Virus record (IMG/VR): IMGVR_UViG_3300025674_000097
Coordinates: 1 to 41,852 of that record
DNA from: a virus
Length of the DNA: 41,852 nt
Reading direction: 5' to 3' (one strand)
The notes below the pieces were generated by a model that did no database searches, was not told the DNA's origin, and worked only from the letters and a program-made list of their open reading frames with translations. Made by a program: the position numbers and the translations under genes. Positions 33,688 through 39,568 of this stretch are shown piece after piece (position 1 is the stretch's first letter; each line of letters begins with the position of its first letter).

Positions 33688-34587
33688 ATGGCAAAACAAA
33701 AGTATTCGATATTTCATGTTCAAGGTGGATTTGGTAAACATATTGCTGCTACAGCAGTAGCTAAATGCATCAAGAATAATCATCCAAGTAGGCAACTCAT
33801 TCTATGTGCTGTTTATCCTGAAATTTTTACAAATCTACCGTTCATTGATCGAGTTTATCAATTAGGAAATACGAGTTATTTCTATCAAACTTATATTGAA
33901 GATCAAGACTCTTTAATTTTCCACAACGAACCATATTTTACTACAGACCATATTCATAAAAGACTTCCTCTAGTTCAAAGCTGGAGTAAAATGTATGGTC
34001 TTGAATATAAAGGAGAGATGCCAGAAATCAAATTCAATCCTTTACAGAAAAAGATTTCTAAAGAGTTTTGGAATGGTCGTGCAAACGGCAAACCTATTAT
34101 GGTTCTTCAAACTAATGGTGGATTGTATAGTGAGCAGAGACCATATTTATGGGCAAGAGACATGCCTGTAGCATTGGCTCAGAGATTGGTTGATCATTAT
34201 TCTGATGATTATCATATCTTCCAAGTTAAGAAACCCACCAGTGAGACTCTAGACGGCGTAGAAGTCATTCAAGATCCAATGAGTAACATGGAACTGGTCA
34301 GTGTTCTTTTGCATAGCAGTAAAAGAATTTTAATTGATAGTTGCTTACAACACGCTGCAACAGCACTTAAACTTCCATCTGTTGTTCTATGGAATGGAAC
34401 TAGTCACAAAGTTTTTGGGTGGGATATGCACACAAATATTCAAGCAGAGAAACCAGCAAACTTTAAACTTCCAAATAGTTATCTATTTGATTTTGATTTT
34501 ACTGGTGTTGAAGCAGAATACCCATATGTAGATGAAGATGAAGAGATCTTCGATTTTGATAAAATTGTAGAAGCAGTTGACAAATGA
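33688..34587 (+). CDS. Glycosyltransferase, GT9 (heptosyltransferase)-like (299 aa)
   Basis: The fold pattern is GT-B. An N-terminal Rossmann half (IFHVQGGFGKHIAATAVAKC) resembles the glycine-rich entry of family 9 transferases. The C-terminal half has the nucleotide-sugar site ILIDSCLQHAATALKLPSVV followed by Leu-Trp-Asn-Gly-Thr near residues 214-240, matching the Asp-Ser-x-x-x-His-x-Ala-x-Ala-Leu pattern of heptosyltransferases. The length of about 300 aa is somewhat short for the family. The donor sugar is not determinable from sequence. It sits one base after the sulfotransferase and overlaps the carbamoyltransferase (ATGA), so all three should work together. Confidence 0.78.
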   Translation: MAKQKYSIFHVQGGFGKHIAATAVAKCIKNNHPSRQLILCAVYPEIFTNLPFIDRVYQLGNTSYFYQTYIEDQDSLIFHNEPYFTTDHIHKRLPLVQSWSKMYGLEYKGEMPEIKFNPLQKKISKEFWNGRANGKPIMVLQTNGGLYSEQRPYLWARDMPVALAQRLVDHYSDDYHIFQVKKPTSETLDGVEVIQDPMSNMELVSVLLHSSKRILIDSCLQHAATALKLPSVVLWNGTSHKVFGWDMHTNIQAEKPANFKLPNSYLFDFDFTGVEAEYPYVDEDEEIFDFDKIVEAVDK

Positions 34588-36269
34588 ATGTAATTGGTCT
34601 TTATGGTGCGATTGGTTGGAATGTTTTAATCTCCGACAATCCAAAATTAAAAAATCAAATGAATGAAAGTTGGACACATGGATCTAGTGTGACTTTGTTC
34701 ACAAATGGAAATCATGTGTCAAGCATTAGTGAAGAAAGGTTGAGTGGAATTAAATATGATGGAAATTTTCCACGCAAATCTATCGATTATTGTCTTTCTG
34801 CTGGAGATCTTTCTAAAGAAGATATTGATGTAGTTGTCATTCCATCAATGGCAAATTCTAATTTTTATAAAAACTATATCAATAAAACACTTCACTCCAA
34901 GATTAAAAGATACTTTCCTAAAGCTAAAGTTGAGATAGTTTCTCATCACCTTTGCCATGCATACTCTTCTGTATTTTCTTCAAATTATAATGAAGGAACA
35001 TTTATTACAATGGATAATGCTGGATCAATTCTTTTTGATGCTCCTGGAAATCCTTTTGCAACTGAAAATCATTCAATTGGATATTTTAATAAGGAAAGGG
35101 GAATCTTCAGGTATTATCCTGGAATTCCTCAGATGAATAACTTTGGCAATTATTATTGGGTATGGGCATATAAAATCTATACCGAAATGATTAAAAAGAA
35201 TATTGATATTACTGATCCAAAGTATCGTGAAACTTTTTGTGGAAAGGTTATGGGTCTTTCTGCATATGGTAATGTAAAAGAATTTAAACAAGATTATCGT
35301 CAGAGTTTTGAGGGTATTCCTTCTCTTACTTTTAATTCTTTTCCTGGGCAAGATTTTGTTTTTGGAAATATGACTCCAGAAAATAAAGCAAAAACTTTGC
35401 AGCATAATTTTGAAGAAGGTATGCTTGCTTATATGAAATCACTTAAAGAGGGTGGATACATTGATAATAATCTTTGTTTAGCAGGCGGTGTTTTCTTAAA
35501 TATTCTTGCAAATTCTGTTATTCGTAAGAATAATATTGCAGAGAATATTCATATTCCACCATTTCCAGATGATACTGGTCTTTCCTTTGGTGCAGCATGT
35601 TATGGTGTGTTCAAGGAAAAGGAGAAGGTAACTCTTCCACATAATATTTCACTTCTCGGACGCACGTATAGTGATAAAGAGATTGAAGAGTCACTTGATG
35701 GGTGGGAATATCAGAAATTTGAAACCTTTGAGGATATTTGTCAAATTACTGCAGAATATCTTGCGGATAATAAGATTGTTGGATGGTTTCAGAATAGATC
35801 AGAATTTGGTCCTAGAGCACTTGGATCCAGATCTATCCTTATGAATCCAACTCCCAAAGAAAATAAGGAAACACTGAACACCAGAATTAAGCATAGAGAA
35901 GAATGGAGACCATTTGCAGGAATTATGCTTGAAGACTACCAAGAAGATTATTTTGTGGATATCTATCCAAATGAATATATGCTTTATTCTCTAACAGTAA
36001 AACCACATCAAAGAAAGAAACTTGGTGCGATCACTCATAAAGATTTTTCTTGTAGAATTCAAACTGTAAATGAAAAGTTACATCCAGAAGTAACTTTACT
36101 TCTGCAAAAGTATAATGAGAAAACGGATTGCCCCGTTCTTTTAAATACTTCTTTTAATGATAATGGTCAACCAATTGTTGAGACACCAAAAGATGCAATT
36201 AAAACTTTTGAAAATATCGACTTGGATTATCTTGTAATTGGAAATTATCTTGTAATTAAAAAAATCTAA
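34584..36269 (+). CDS. Carbamoyltransferase, NodU/CmcH family (561 aa)
   Basis: The protein has the two-domain layout of O-carbamoyltransferases. An N-terminal Kae1/HSP70-like ATPase domain includes the metal-binding HHLCH motif (H121, H122, H125), ITMDNAG near 138-144 and LCLAGGVFLN near 293-302. A C-terminal YrdC-like domain follows with WFQNRSEFGPRALGSRSI (about 401-418) and NTSFN near the end. Such enzymes transfer a carbamoyl group from carbamoyl phosphate to sugar hydroxyls. The length is typical. The start overlaps the glycosyltransferase stop as ATGA. All expected motifs are present, so the enzyme looks active. The substrate is likely made or displayed by the preceding two enzymes, as inferred from the cassette. 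Confidence 0.93.
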   Translation: MNVIGLYGAIGWNVLISDNPKLKNQMNESWTHGSSVTLFTNGNHVSSISEERLSGIKYDGNFPRKSIDYCLSAGDLSKEDIDVVVIPSMANSNFYKNYINKTLHSKIKRYFPKAKVEIVSHHLCHAYSSVFSSNYNEGTFITMDNAGSILFDAPGNPFATENHSIGYFNKERGIFRYYPGIPQMNNFGNYYWVWAYKIYTEMIKKNIDITDPKYRETFCGKVMGLSAYGNVKEFKQDYRQSFEGIPSLTFNSFPGQDFVFGNMTPENKAKTLQHNFEEGMLAYMKSLKEGGYIDNNLCLAGGVFLNILANSVIRKNNIAENIHIPPFPDDTGLSFGAACYGVFKEKEKVTLPHNISLLGRTYSDKEIEESLDGWEYQKFETFEDICQITAEYLADNKIVGWFQNRSEFGPRALGSRSILMNPTPKENKETLNTRIKHREEWRPFAGIMLEDYQEDYFVDIYPNEYMLYSLTVKPHQRKKLGAITHKDFSCRIQTVNEKLHPEVTLLLQKYNEKTDCPVLLNTSFNDNGQPIVETPKDAIKTFENIDLDYLVIGNYLVIKKI

Positions 36270-36272
36270 ATA
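36265..36272 (+). promoter_or_regulatory. Late-type box TCTAAATA before the glutaredoxin gene
   Basis: TCTAAATA overlaps the stop codon of the carbamoyltransferase and lies 25 bases before ATG 36298. It is too close to ATG 36280 for a promoter of that start. Confidence 0.42.
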
Positions 36273-36297
36273 AGAAAAAATGTATCTTGAAAAGAAA

Positions 36298-36534
36298 ATG
36301 AATTTTGTAGTATATTCTAAAGAAGGTTGTCATCATTGCTATAAAATTAAGCAAGTTTTAGAATTGACATCAAGTAAACATGTTGTTTATACTTTAGATA
36401 AAGAATTTACTAAGGAGCAATTTTATTCTGAATTTGGGGAGGGTTCTACTTTCCCTCAAGTTGTTTGCGATGAAAAAAAAATAGGAGGATGTGTTGATGC
36501 AATCAAATTCCTCAGAGAACATAGAGTTTTCTAA
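36298..36534 (+). CDS. Glutaredoxin
   Basis: The 78-aa product (from ATG 36298) has the thioredoxin fold of small glutaredoxins: the active site C11-H-H-C14 after FVVYSKEG, the cis-proline in Thr-Phe-Pro-Gln-Val near residue 53, and the glutathione-binding Ile-Gly-Gly-Cys near 63-66. The CHHC site differs from the common CPYC. The enzyme keeps phage or host ribonucleotide reductase reduced for DNA synthesis. The start at 36298 is preferred because the family begins right before the first strand; an in-frame ATG at 36280 would add six residues. The next short frame begins inside its 3' end. Confidence 0.9.
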   Translation: MNFVVYSKEGCHHCYKIKQVLELTSSKHVVYTLDKEFTKEQFYSEFGEGSTFPQVVCDEKKIGGCVDAIKFLREHRVF

Positions 36535-36709
36535 AACAAACATAAATAAAAATAAGAACCACAAGAATCGTGGTGTTGAATTCATTCTTAATGGAGGTAA
36601 AAGAAAGCACACTCAACCATTTCACGTTATTTTCGAAAAGATGGTTTGCTTTCTAAATCGGGAAGTAACTATCTATTTCGAATTTTCCTTTAAATTTAGG
36701 AAAAATTAG
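36497..36709 (+). CDS. Possible small protein overlapping the glutaredoxin gene (70 aa)
   Basis: A perfect ribosome-binding site AGGAGG (36483-36488) lies eight bases before ATG 36497, inside the glutaredoxin frame. The product is basic, rich in Asn and Lys (FSKTNINKNKNHKNRGVEF and following) and matches no family I know. Its end lies inside a large inverted repeat (36659-36720). The AGGAGG also encodes Gly-Gly in the glutaredoxin, so it may be chance. The frame could therefore be spurious, and a late-type box inside it (36541-36548) suggests that the stretch may be leader for the next gene. Confidence 0.38.
   Translation: MQSNSSENIEFSKTNINKNKNHKNRGVEFILNGGKRKHTQPFHVIFEKMVCFLNREVTIYFEFSFKFRKN
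36541..36548 (+). promoter_or_regulatory. Late-type box CATAAATA
   Basis: CATAAATA starts shortly after the glutaredoxin stop (36534). It could drive the membrane-protein gene at 36731 through a leader of about 170 bases that contains the inverted repeat. Confidence 0.42.
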
Positions 36710-36720
36710 ATAGTATCCCG
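36659..36720 (+). repeat. 62-bp imperfect inverted repeat next to a ribosome-binding site
   Basis: CGGGA (36659-36663) pairs with TCCCG (36716-36720), ACTATCTA (36668-36675) with TAGATAGT (36707-36714), and an inner TTTTCCT with AGGAAAA. No T tract follows. The right arm touches the ribosome-binding site GGAGG (36720-36724) of the gene at 36731. Confidence 0.8.
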
Positions 36721-36730
36721 GAGGAAGAAG

Positions 36731-36964
36731 ATGTTAGCACTTAGTTTAGTTTTTGGTGTATTATTCACCATTTTATTTCTTGTTGTGGGACTTGTAACAG
36801 GTTGGGTAGCAAGAGAATATATGATGAACTATCGGGAAGTGCCAAGACCTCATCCCGAAATGTTTGACAACCAAGGGAATTTAATACCTGATGAAGTAAT
36901 CGCATTTAATTTTGAAAACTATCATGACAACAGTATCGAAGAAGACGACGACGAAGATTCCTGA
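36731..36964 (+). CDS. Single-span membrane protein with acidic tail (77 aa)
   Basis: An N-terminal hydrophobic helix (about residues 1-26; MLALSLVFGVLFTILFLVVG) is followed by a cytoplasmic-type, positively charged junction (ARE) and a long polar tail ending in an acidic cluster (EEDDDEDS). GGAGG six bases before the ATG is an excellent ribosome-binding site, though a large hairpin abuts it. I recognise no family with known function. The next gene starts inside its 3' end, suggesting coupled translation with the 189-aa protein. Confidence 0.75.
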   Translation: MLALSLVFGVLFTILFLVVGLVTGWVAREYMMNYREVPRPHPEMFDNQGNLIPDEVIAFNFENYHDNSIEEDDDEDS

Positions 36965-37493
36965 TCTTCCAAATAATCCTTTAGCATTTGAAGTTCTAAG
37001 TCTTGCATCAAAGCAAAGATCAAAAGCTAAAAAAGTAGAAATTTTAAAAAAATATGAGCATCCTTCTTTAAAATCAATTTTTATTTGGAATTTTGATGAA
37101 AGTGTTATTTCAATGCTTCCAGAAGGTGAAGTTCCTTATTCTGGATATGATGATCAAAATGTCTATAGTGGAACACTGAGCACTAAGATTACTGAAGAAG
37201 TTCGTAAAATGTATGAGACTGGATCTTTTTCATTAGGATCTAGTGATAAGCAAGGTCGTACTACAATTCGTAGAGAATATAAGAATTTCTATCATTTTAT
37301 TAAAGGTGGAAATGATGCGATGAATAATATTCGTCGTGAAACAATGTTCATCAATATTCTTGAAGGTCTCCATCCTCTTGAAGCAGAAATTGTATGTCTC
37401 ATTAAAGACAAAAAACTTTCTGATAAGTATAGTATAACTAAAGAAGTTGTAGCTGAAGCATATCCAGATATTCATTGGGGAGGTCGTTCGTGA
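36924..37493 (+). CDS. Conserved-type phage protein of unknown function (189 aa)
   Basis: The ATG at 36924 overlaps the preceding gene by 41 bases. The protein has a helical N-terminal part (FEVLSLASKQRSKAKKVEIL), a conserved-looking LKSIFIWNFD and LPEGEVPY near residues 48-70, and a C-terminal helix pair (MFINILEGLHPLEAEIVCLI) ending in a lysine-rich segment. I associate this pattern with an uncharacterised family frequent in T4-like cyanophages (DUF6433-like, from memory). A DNA- or RNA-binding role is possible from its charge but not shown. It is coupled to the next gene by TGATG. Confidence 0.72.
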   Translation: MTTVSKKTTTKIPDLPNNPLAFEVLSLASKQRSKAKKVEILKKYEHPSLKSIFIWNFDESVISMLPEGEVPYSGYDDQNVYSGTLSTKITEEVRKMYETGSFSLGSSDKQGRTTIRREYKNFYHFIKGGNDAMNNIRRETMFINILEGLHPLEAEIVCLIKDKKLSDKYSITKEVVAEAYPDIHWGGRS

Positions 37494-37837
37494 TGGCAAA
37501 CAATCTGGCAGATCCGCCAAAGAAAAAAGAAAAAACTATGGAACAACCTAGCATTAAACCATTAGGTCCAAAGTATGGATGTGAGGTTTTGCAAGAAAAA
37601 ACAACACGCCAGTTAGCAAACGATAAGACCCTCCCAAATGATGCGTATTTGATTACATATGTTGTTGATGGAGAAACTTATATGGATTTGACTCGTTGTA
37701 AGAGTCAGGTTAGTTTGTTTGATATGTACTATGATACTTATGGTGCATTATCAGTAAAAAATATCGAGTATGGATATGGCACAGTCAATCCAAAACTCTG
37801 GGGCAATAAGGCACCCGAAACCAAAAAGCGAAAGTGA
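37493..37837 (+). CDS. Conserved-type phage protein of unknown function (114 aa)
   Basis: The ATG at 37493 overlaps the previous stop (TGATG); a second Met 15 residues in could also serve as start. The N- and C-termini are lysine-rich and probably disordered (PPKKKEK; ETKKRK). The middle is compact and hydrophobic (LPNDAYLITYVVDGETYMDL, then SLFDMYYDTYG). No enzymatic motif is seen. It is the last gene before the regulatory region at 37838-38046, and an 11-bp inverted repeat with a T-rich right arm (37904-37936) may end its transcript. Confidence 0.72.
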   Translation: MANNLADPPKKKEKTMEQPSIKPLGPKYGCEVLQEKTTRQLANDKTLPNDAYLITYVVDGETYMDLTRCKSQVSLFDMYYDTYGALSVKNIEYGYGTVNPKLWGNKAPETKKRK

Positions 37838-37903
37838 TTCCCAAAATCGGCGGAAAAAAATCCCGGTAAAAATTTGCTCTCTAAGATTTTTTAAAAATTG
37901 TAA

Positions 37904-37936
37904 TACAAAAAGTTGTATCAAACCGAACTTTTTGTA
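37904..37936. repeat. 11-bp perfect inverted repeat, possible terminator
   Basis: TACAAAAAGTT (37904-37914) pairs perfectly with AACTTTTTGTA (37926-37936) around an 11-base loop. Its own right arm supplies five T residues. It may terminate transcription of the upstream operon or act as a protein-binding site. The 66 bases before it (37838-37903) show nothing else. Confidence 0.6.
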
Positions 37937-37982
37937 GTGGTTAATACAACCACTTGACTATATAGAATATCGGGTCTATAAT
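37936..37982 (+). promoter_or_regulatory. Strong sigma70-type promoter with abutting inverted repeat
   Basis: TTGACT (37954-37959) and TATAAT (37977-37982) are exactly 17 bases apart, 5 of 6 and 6 of 6 matches. AGTGGTT (37936-37942) and AACCACT (37948-37954) form a perfect 7-bp inverted repeat touching the -35 box, well placed for a repressor or activator. This is the best host-type (early) promoter in the window. Confidence 0.75.
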
Positions 37983-37989
37983 AGACCTG

Positions 37990-38046
37990 TCGTTCATCGG
38001 GGAAACCCGACGCAAGTAAGTCGCGGAACGGAGCATCGTTCATCCC
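37990..38046 (+). promoter_or_regulatory. Structured leader with two mutually exclusive hairpins
   Basis: TCGGG-GAAA-CCCGA (37997-38010) is a perfect 5-bp hairpin with a GNRA loop. CGAC (38008-38011) can instead pair with GTCG (38020-38023), sharing bases with the first stem. The nonamer TCGTTCATC occurs at 37990-37998 and again at 38036-38044 just before the start codon. It may control translation or decay of the early transcript. Confidence 0.5.
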
Positions 38047-38217
38047 ATGTTTGAATTATTACTTTATACAACCTTAAATTGCTCTGAAGCAAGAGAATTA
38101 ATTTCTTCTATCAGAGATCATTCGGATCTACCTGATGCCGTAAAGGTTGAGCTTGTAGAAACGATTAAGGACGCTGTAACAGTAAGAGATTTTTGTAACT
38201 GGGACGCAAACGACTGA
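38047..38217 (+). CDS. Small protein of unknown function (56 aa)
   Basis: The frame from ATG 38047 to TGA 38215-38217 encodes MFELLLYTTLNCSEARELIS and onward to a terminal Trp-Asp-Ala-Asn-Asp. Small proteins of this form, ending in Trp-Asp-Ala-Asn-Asp, are familiar to me from cyanophage genomes, but no function is known. It is helical and acidic. It is the first gene behind the strong sigma70-type promoter, so early expression is likely. The nearest GGAG lies 14 bases from the ATG, so translation may depend on the leader structure. Confidence 0.65.
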   Translation: MFELLLYTTLNCSEARELISSIRDHSDLPDAVKVELVETIKDAVTVRDFCNWDAND

Positions 38218-38236
38218 AGGAACGGGAATACGGATC

Positions 38237-38248
38237 CTGCGTAAGCAG
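38237..38248 (+). promoter_or_regulatory. GNRA hairpin between two small genes
   Basis: CTGC-GTAA-GCAG forms a short perfect hairpin with a GNRA-type loop in the 67-base spacer before the gene at 38285, followed by the near-palindrome aaggttaacttt. It could stabilise the message or mark a processing site. Such short hairpins can also occur by chance. Confidence 0.35.
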
Positions 38249-38284
38249 AGAAGGTTAACTTTCCATTTCTTTAGGAGTAAAATC

Positions 38285-38434
38285 ATGGCAAAGGTAGTTT
38301 ATCGTGGTGTAACATACGACACCGTAGAGCGTCGTGAAAAGCAACACGCAAACCAACAAAAGCGTTGGTTTAGTGAAATTTATCGTGGTATTAAGCATGA
38401 TAAACAGGTAATAATTGTAGGAGGAGAAGAATGA
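38285..38434 (+). CDS. Small basic protein with a Tyr-Arg-Gly motif (49 aa)
   Basis: The frame starts at ATG 38285 behind a good ribosome-binding site (aggag, 38273 region). The product begins MAKVVYRGVTYDTVERREKQ and has a second Tyr-Arg-Gly at about 34-36. It resembles short cyanobacterial DUF4278-type proteins (Tyr-Arg-Gly-x-x-Tyr), also found in cyanophages, whose function is unknown. It is basic. Its end contains AGGAGGAG, the ribosome-binding site of the next gene, and overlaps that gene's ATG. Confidence 0.65.
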   Translation: MAKVVYRGVTYDTVERREKQHANQQKRWFSEIYRGIKHDKQVIIVGGEE

Positions 38435-38529
38435 TCTTTCAACTCTTGGGACTTAGTTCTTTGGGTATGATAGCATTCATTAGTCTAATTTACGGAGAAG
38501 TTTTACTTCTTAGTAAAATTCAAAAATGA
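38431..38529 (+). CDS. Very small single-span membrane peptide (32 aa)
   Basis: The ATG at 38431 follows a strong AGGAGGAG ribosome-binding site and overlaps the previous stop (ATGA). The peptide MIFQLLGLSSLGMIAFISLI continues to Leu-Leu-Leu-Ser-Lys-Ile-Gln-Lys: one membrane helix with a Lys-Ile-Gln-Lys end. The size, single span and Leu-Leu-x-Lys-Ile-Gln ending recall the cytochrome b6f subunits PetM and PetN, but the similarity is short. The strong ribosome-binding site and overlap make it a likely gene. It is directly followed by a terminator. Confidence 0.6.
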   Translation: MIFQLLGLSSLGMIAFISLIYGEVLLLSKIQK

Positions 38530-38538
38530 TCTTAGAGT

Positions 38539-38564
38539 GGGGGGTTGACTTCCCCCTTTTTTTT
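38539..38564 (+). terminator. Intrinsic terminator with a promoter -35 in its loop
   Basis: GGGGG (within the six G at 38539-38544) pairs with CCCCC (38552-38556), followed by eight T. The loop contains TTGACT, the -35 of the promoter at 38545-38573. Confidence 0.9.
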
Positions 38565-38573
38565 GTCTAAAAT
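38545..38573 (+). promoter_or_regulatory. Sigma70-type promoter overlapping the terminator
   Basis: TTGACT (38545-38550, in the terminator loop) and TAAAAT (38568-38573) are 17 bases apart, 5 of 6 matches each. The same -35 hexamer is used at 37954. It would serve the small genes at 38595 and 38746 and probably thyX. Confidence 0.6.
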
Positions 38574-38594
38574 GTGAGTAGTAAGAACCTTTTT

Positions 38595-38753
38595 ATGGAC
38601 AGAGAAAGACTTAAATTGATTGTTCGAAACCTAGAACTATTGGTAGACTCACTAAAAGCAGAAATTTTGTCCGATGTTGACGCATATAAATATGAAAGTC
38701 AAGTCGATCCTTATGTAAGTTACGACGAAGTTTTTGAGGACGACGATGACTGA
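38595..38753 (+). CDS. Small acidic protein (52 aa)
   Basis: The frame from ATG 38595 to TGA 38751-38753 encodes MDRERLKLIVRNLELLVDSL, a helical start, and ends in an acidic tail (VFEDDDD). No family is recognised. It is the first frame behind the terminator-embedded promoter, and its end overlaps the next start (ATGACTGA), suggesting coupling. Similar pairs of very small acidic and basic helical proteins upstream of thyX occur in cyanophages, to my knowledge without assigned function. Confidence 0.6.
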   Translation: MDRERLKLIVRNLELLVDSLKAEILSDVDAYKYESQVDPYVSYDEVFEDDDD

Positions 38754-38910
38754 TAGAGCAACTAAACTTTTAAAACTCCTGAAAAGAATGCTAAAACAGG
38801 AGCATCTTTATACCGAAGAACAAATTATAGAGATGAAAAGAAATATTCGTTCGGTAGAAGAAGAACTTGATAGAATTAAACTAGAAACATCAAAAGGATT
38901 TAAGAAATGA
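38746..38910 (+). CDS. Small basic coiled-coil protein (54 aa)
   Basis: The frame from ATG 38746 to TGA 38908-38910 encodes MTDRATKLLKLLKRMLKQEH followed by a second charged helix (IEMKRNIRSVEEELDRIKLE). Heptad-like Leu and Ile spacing suggests a helical hairpin or coiled coil. It is basic in its first half and could pair with the acidic 52-aa protein encoded just upstream. It overlaps thyX by four bases (ATGA). Confidence 0.62.
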   Translation: MTDRATKLLKLLKRMLKQEHLYTEEQIIEMKRNIRSVEEELDRIKLETSKGFKK

Positions 38911-39542
38911 ATGCAAAACTGGTAAGTATCACTCCCGATGCCGAAAAGACCATGGCATATATTGCCCGTGTGTCGAATCCAAACAATCAAGATAATGAGA
39001 ATTTTTCTGGATTGTTGAAGTATTGTATCAAGCACAATCACTGGTCTGTATTTGAGCAGAGTTACATGACACTGGAACTCAAGTGTTCCCGTGCAATCGC
39101 AGCCCAAGTGCTTCGCCATAGATCCTTCACATATCAAGAATTTTCACAACGCTATGCGGATTCAACTCTTCTTGGTGAAGAGATTCCTATTCCAGAATAT
39201 CGTCGTCAAGATGTAAAAAATCGTCAAAATTCGATTGATGATCTCGATCCAGTAACTGTGGATAAACTGGAGCGTCAGACAAAGACATTATTTGATTCTG
39301 CCATGGCACTCTATGGTCAAATGCTTGATCTTGGCGTGGCAAAGGAATGTGCTCGTATGGTGCTTCCTCTAGCAACTCCCACCAAAATCTACATGACAGG
39401 ATCATGTCGCTCATGGATTCATTACATCACTCTGAGAACAGGTAATGGCACTCAGAAGGAGCATATGAAACTTGCACTGGATTGTAAGCAAGTGTTTACC
39501 GAACAGTTCCCTACAGTCTCTGAGGCTCTAGAGTGGATCTAA
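38907..39542 (+). CDS. thyX: FAD-dependent thymidylate synthase
   Basis: The 211-aa protein is a ThyX (class III) thymidylate synthase. The signature RHRxxSxxxxSxR appears as RHRSFTYQEFSQR (about residues 71-83), with Thr in place of the first Ser. MVLPLATPT near 150-158 and the C-terminal Arg-Ser-Trp-x-x-Tyr-Ile-Thr-Leu-Arg (dUMP binding) are also present. It makes dTMP from dUMP with NADPH, FAD and methylene-tetrahydrofolate, independent of ThyA. The length is normal for the family. It overlaps the preceding small gene by ATGA. In the phage it supplies thymidylate for its AT-rich DNA. Confidence 0.96.
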   Translation: MNAKLVSITPDAEKTMAYIARVSNPNNQDNENFSGLLKYCIKHNHWSVFEQSYMTLELKCSRAIAAQVLRHRSFTYQEFSQRYADSTLLGEEIPIPEYRRQDVKNRQNSIDDLDPVTVDKLERQTKTLFDSAMALYGQMLDLGVAKECARMVLPLATPTKIYMTGSCRSWIHYITLRTGNGTQKEHMKLALDCKQVFTEQFPTVSEALEWI

Positions 39543-39545
39543 ATA
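39538..39545 (+). promoter_or_regulatory. Late-type box TCTAAATA
   Basis: TCTAAATA overlaps the thyX stop codon and lies 23 bases upstream of the ATG at 39569, so the small gene and phoH may also be read late. Confidence 0.42.
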
Positions 39546-39568
39546 GAAATATCTTGATATTCTGACTT

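Noticed and set aside
37475-37492. Upstream TTG start for the 114-aa gene
   Set aside because: ATG 37493, overlapping the preceding stop as TGATG, fits the coupling style of the neighbours.
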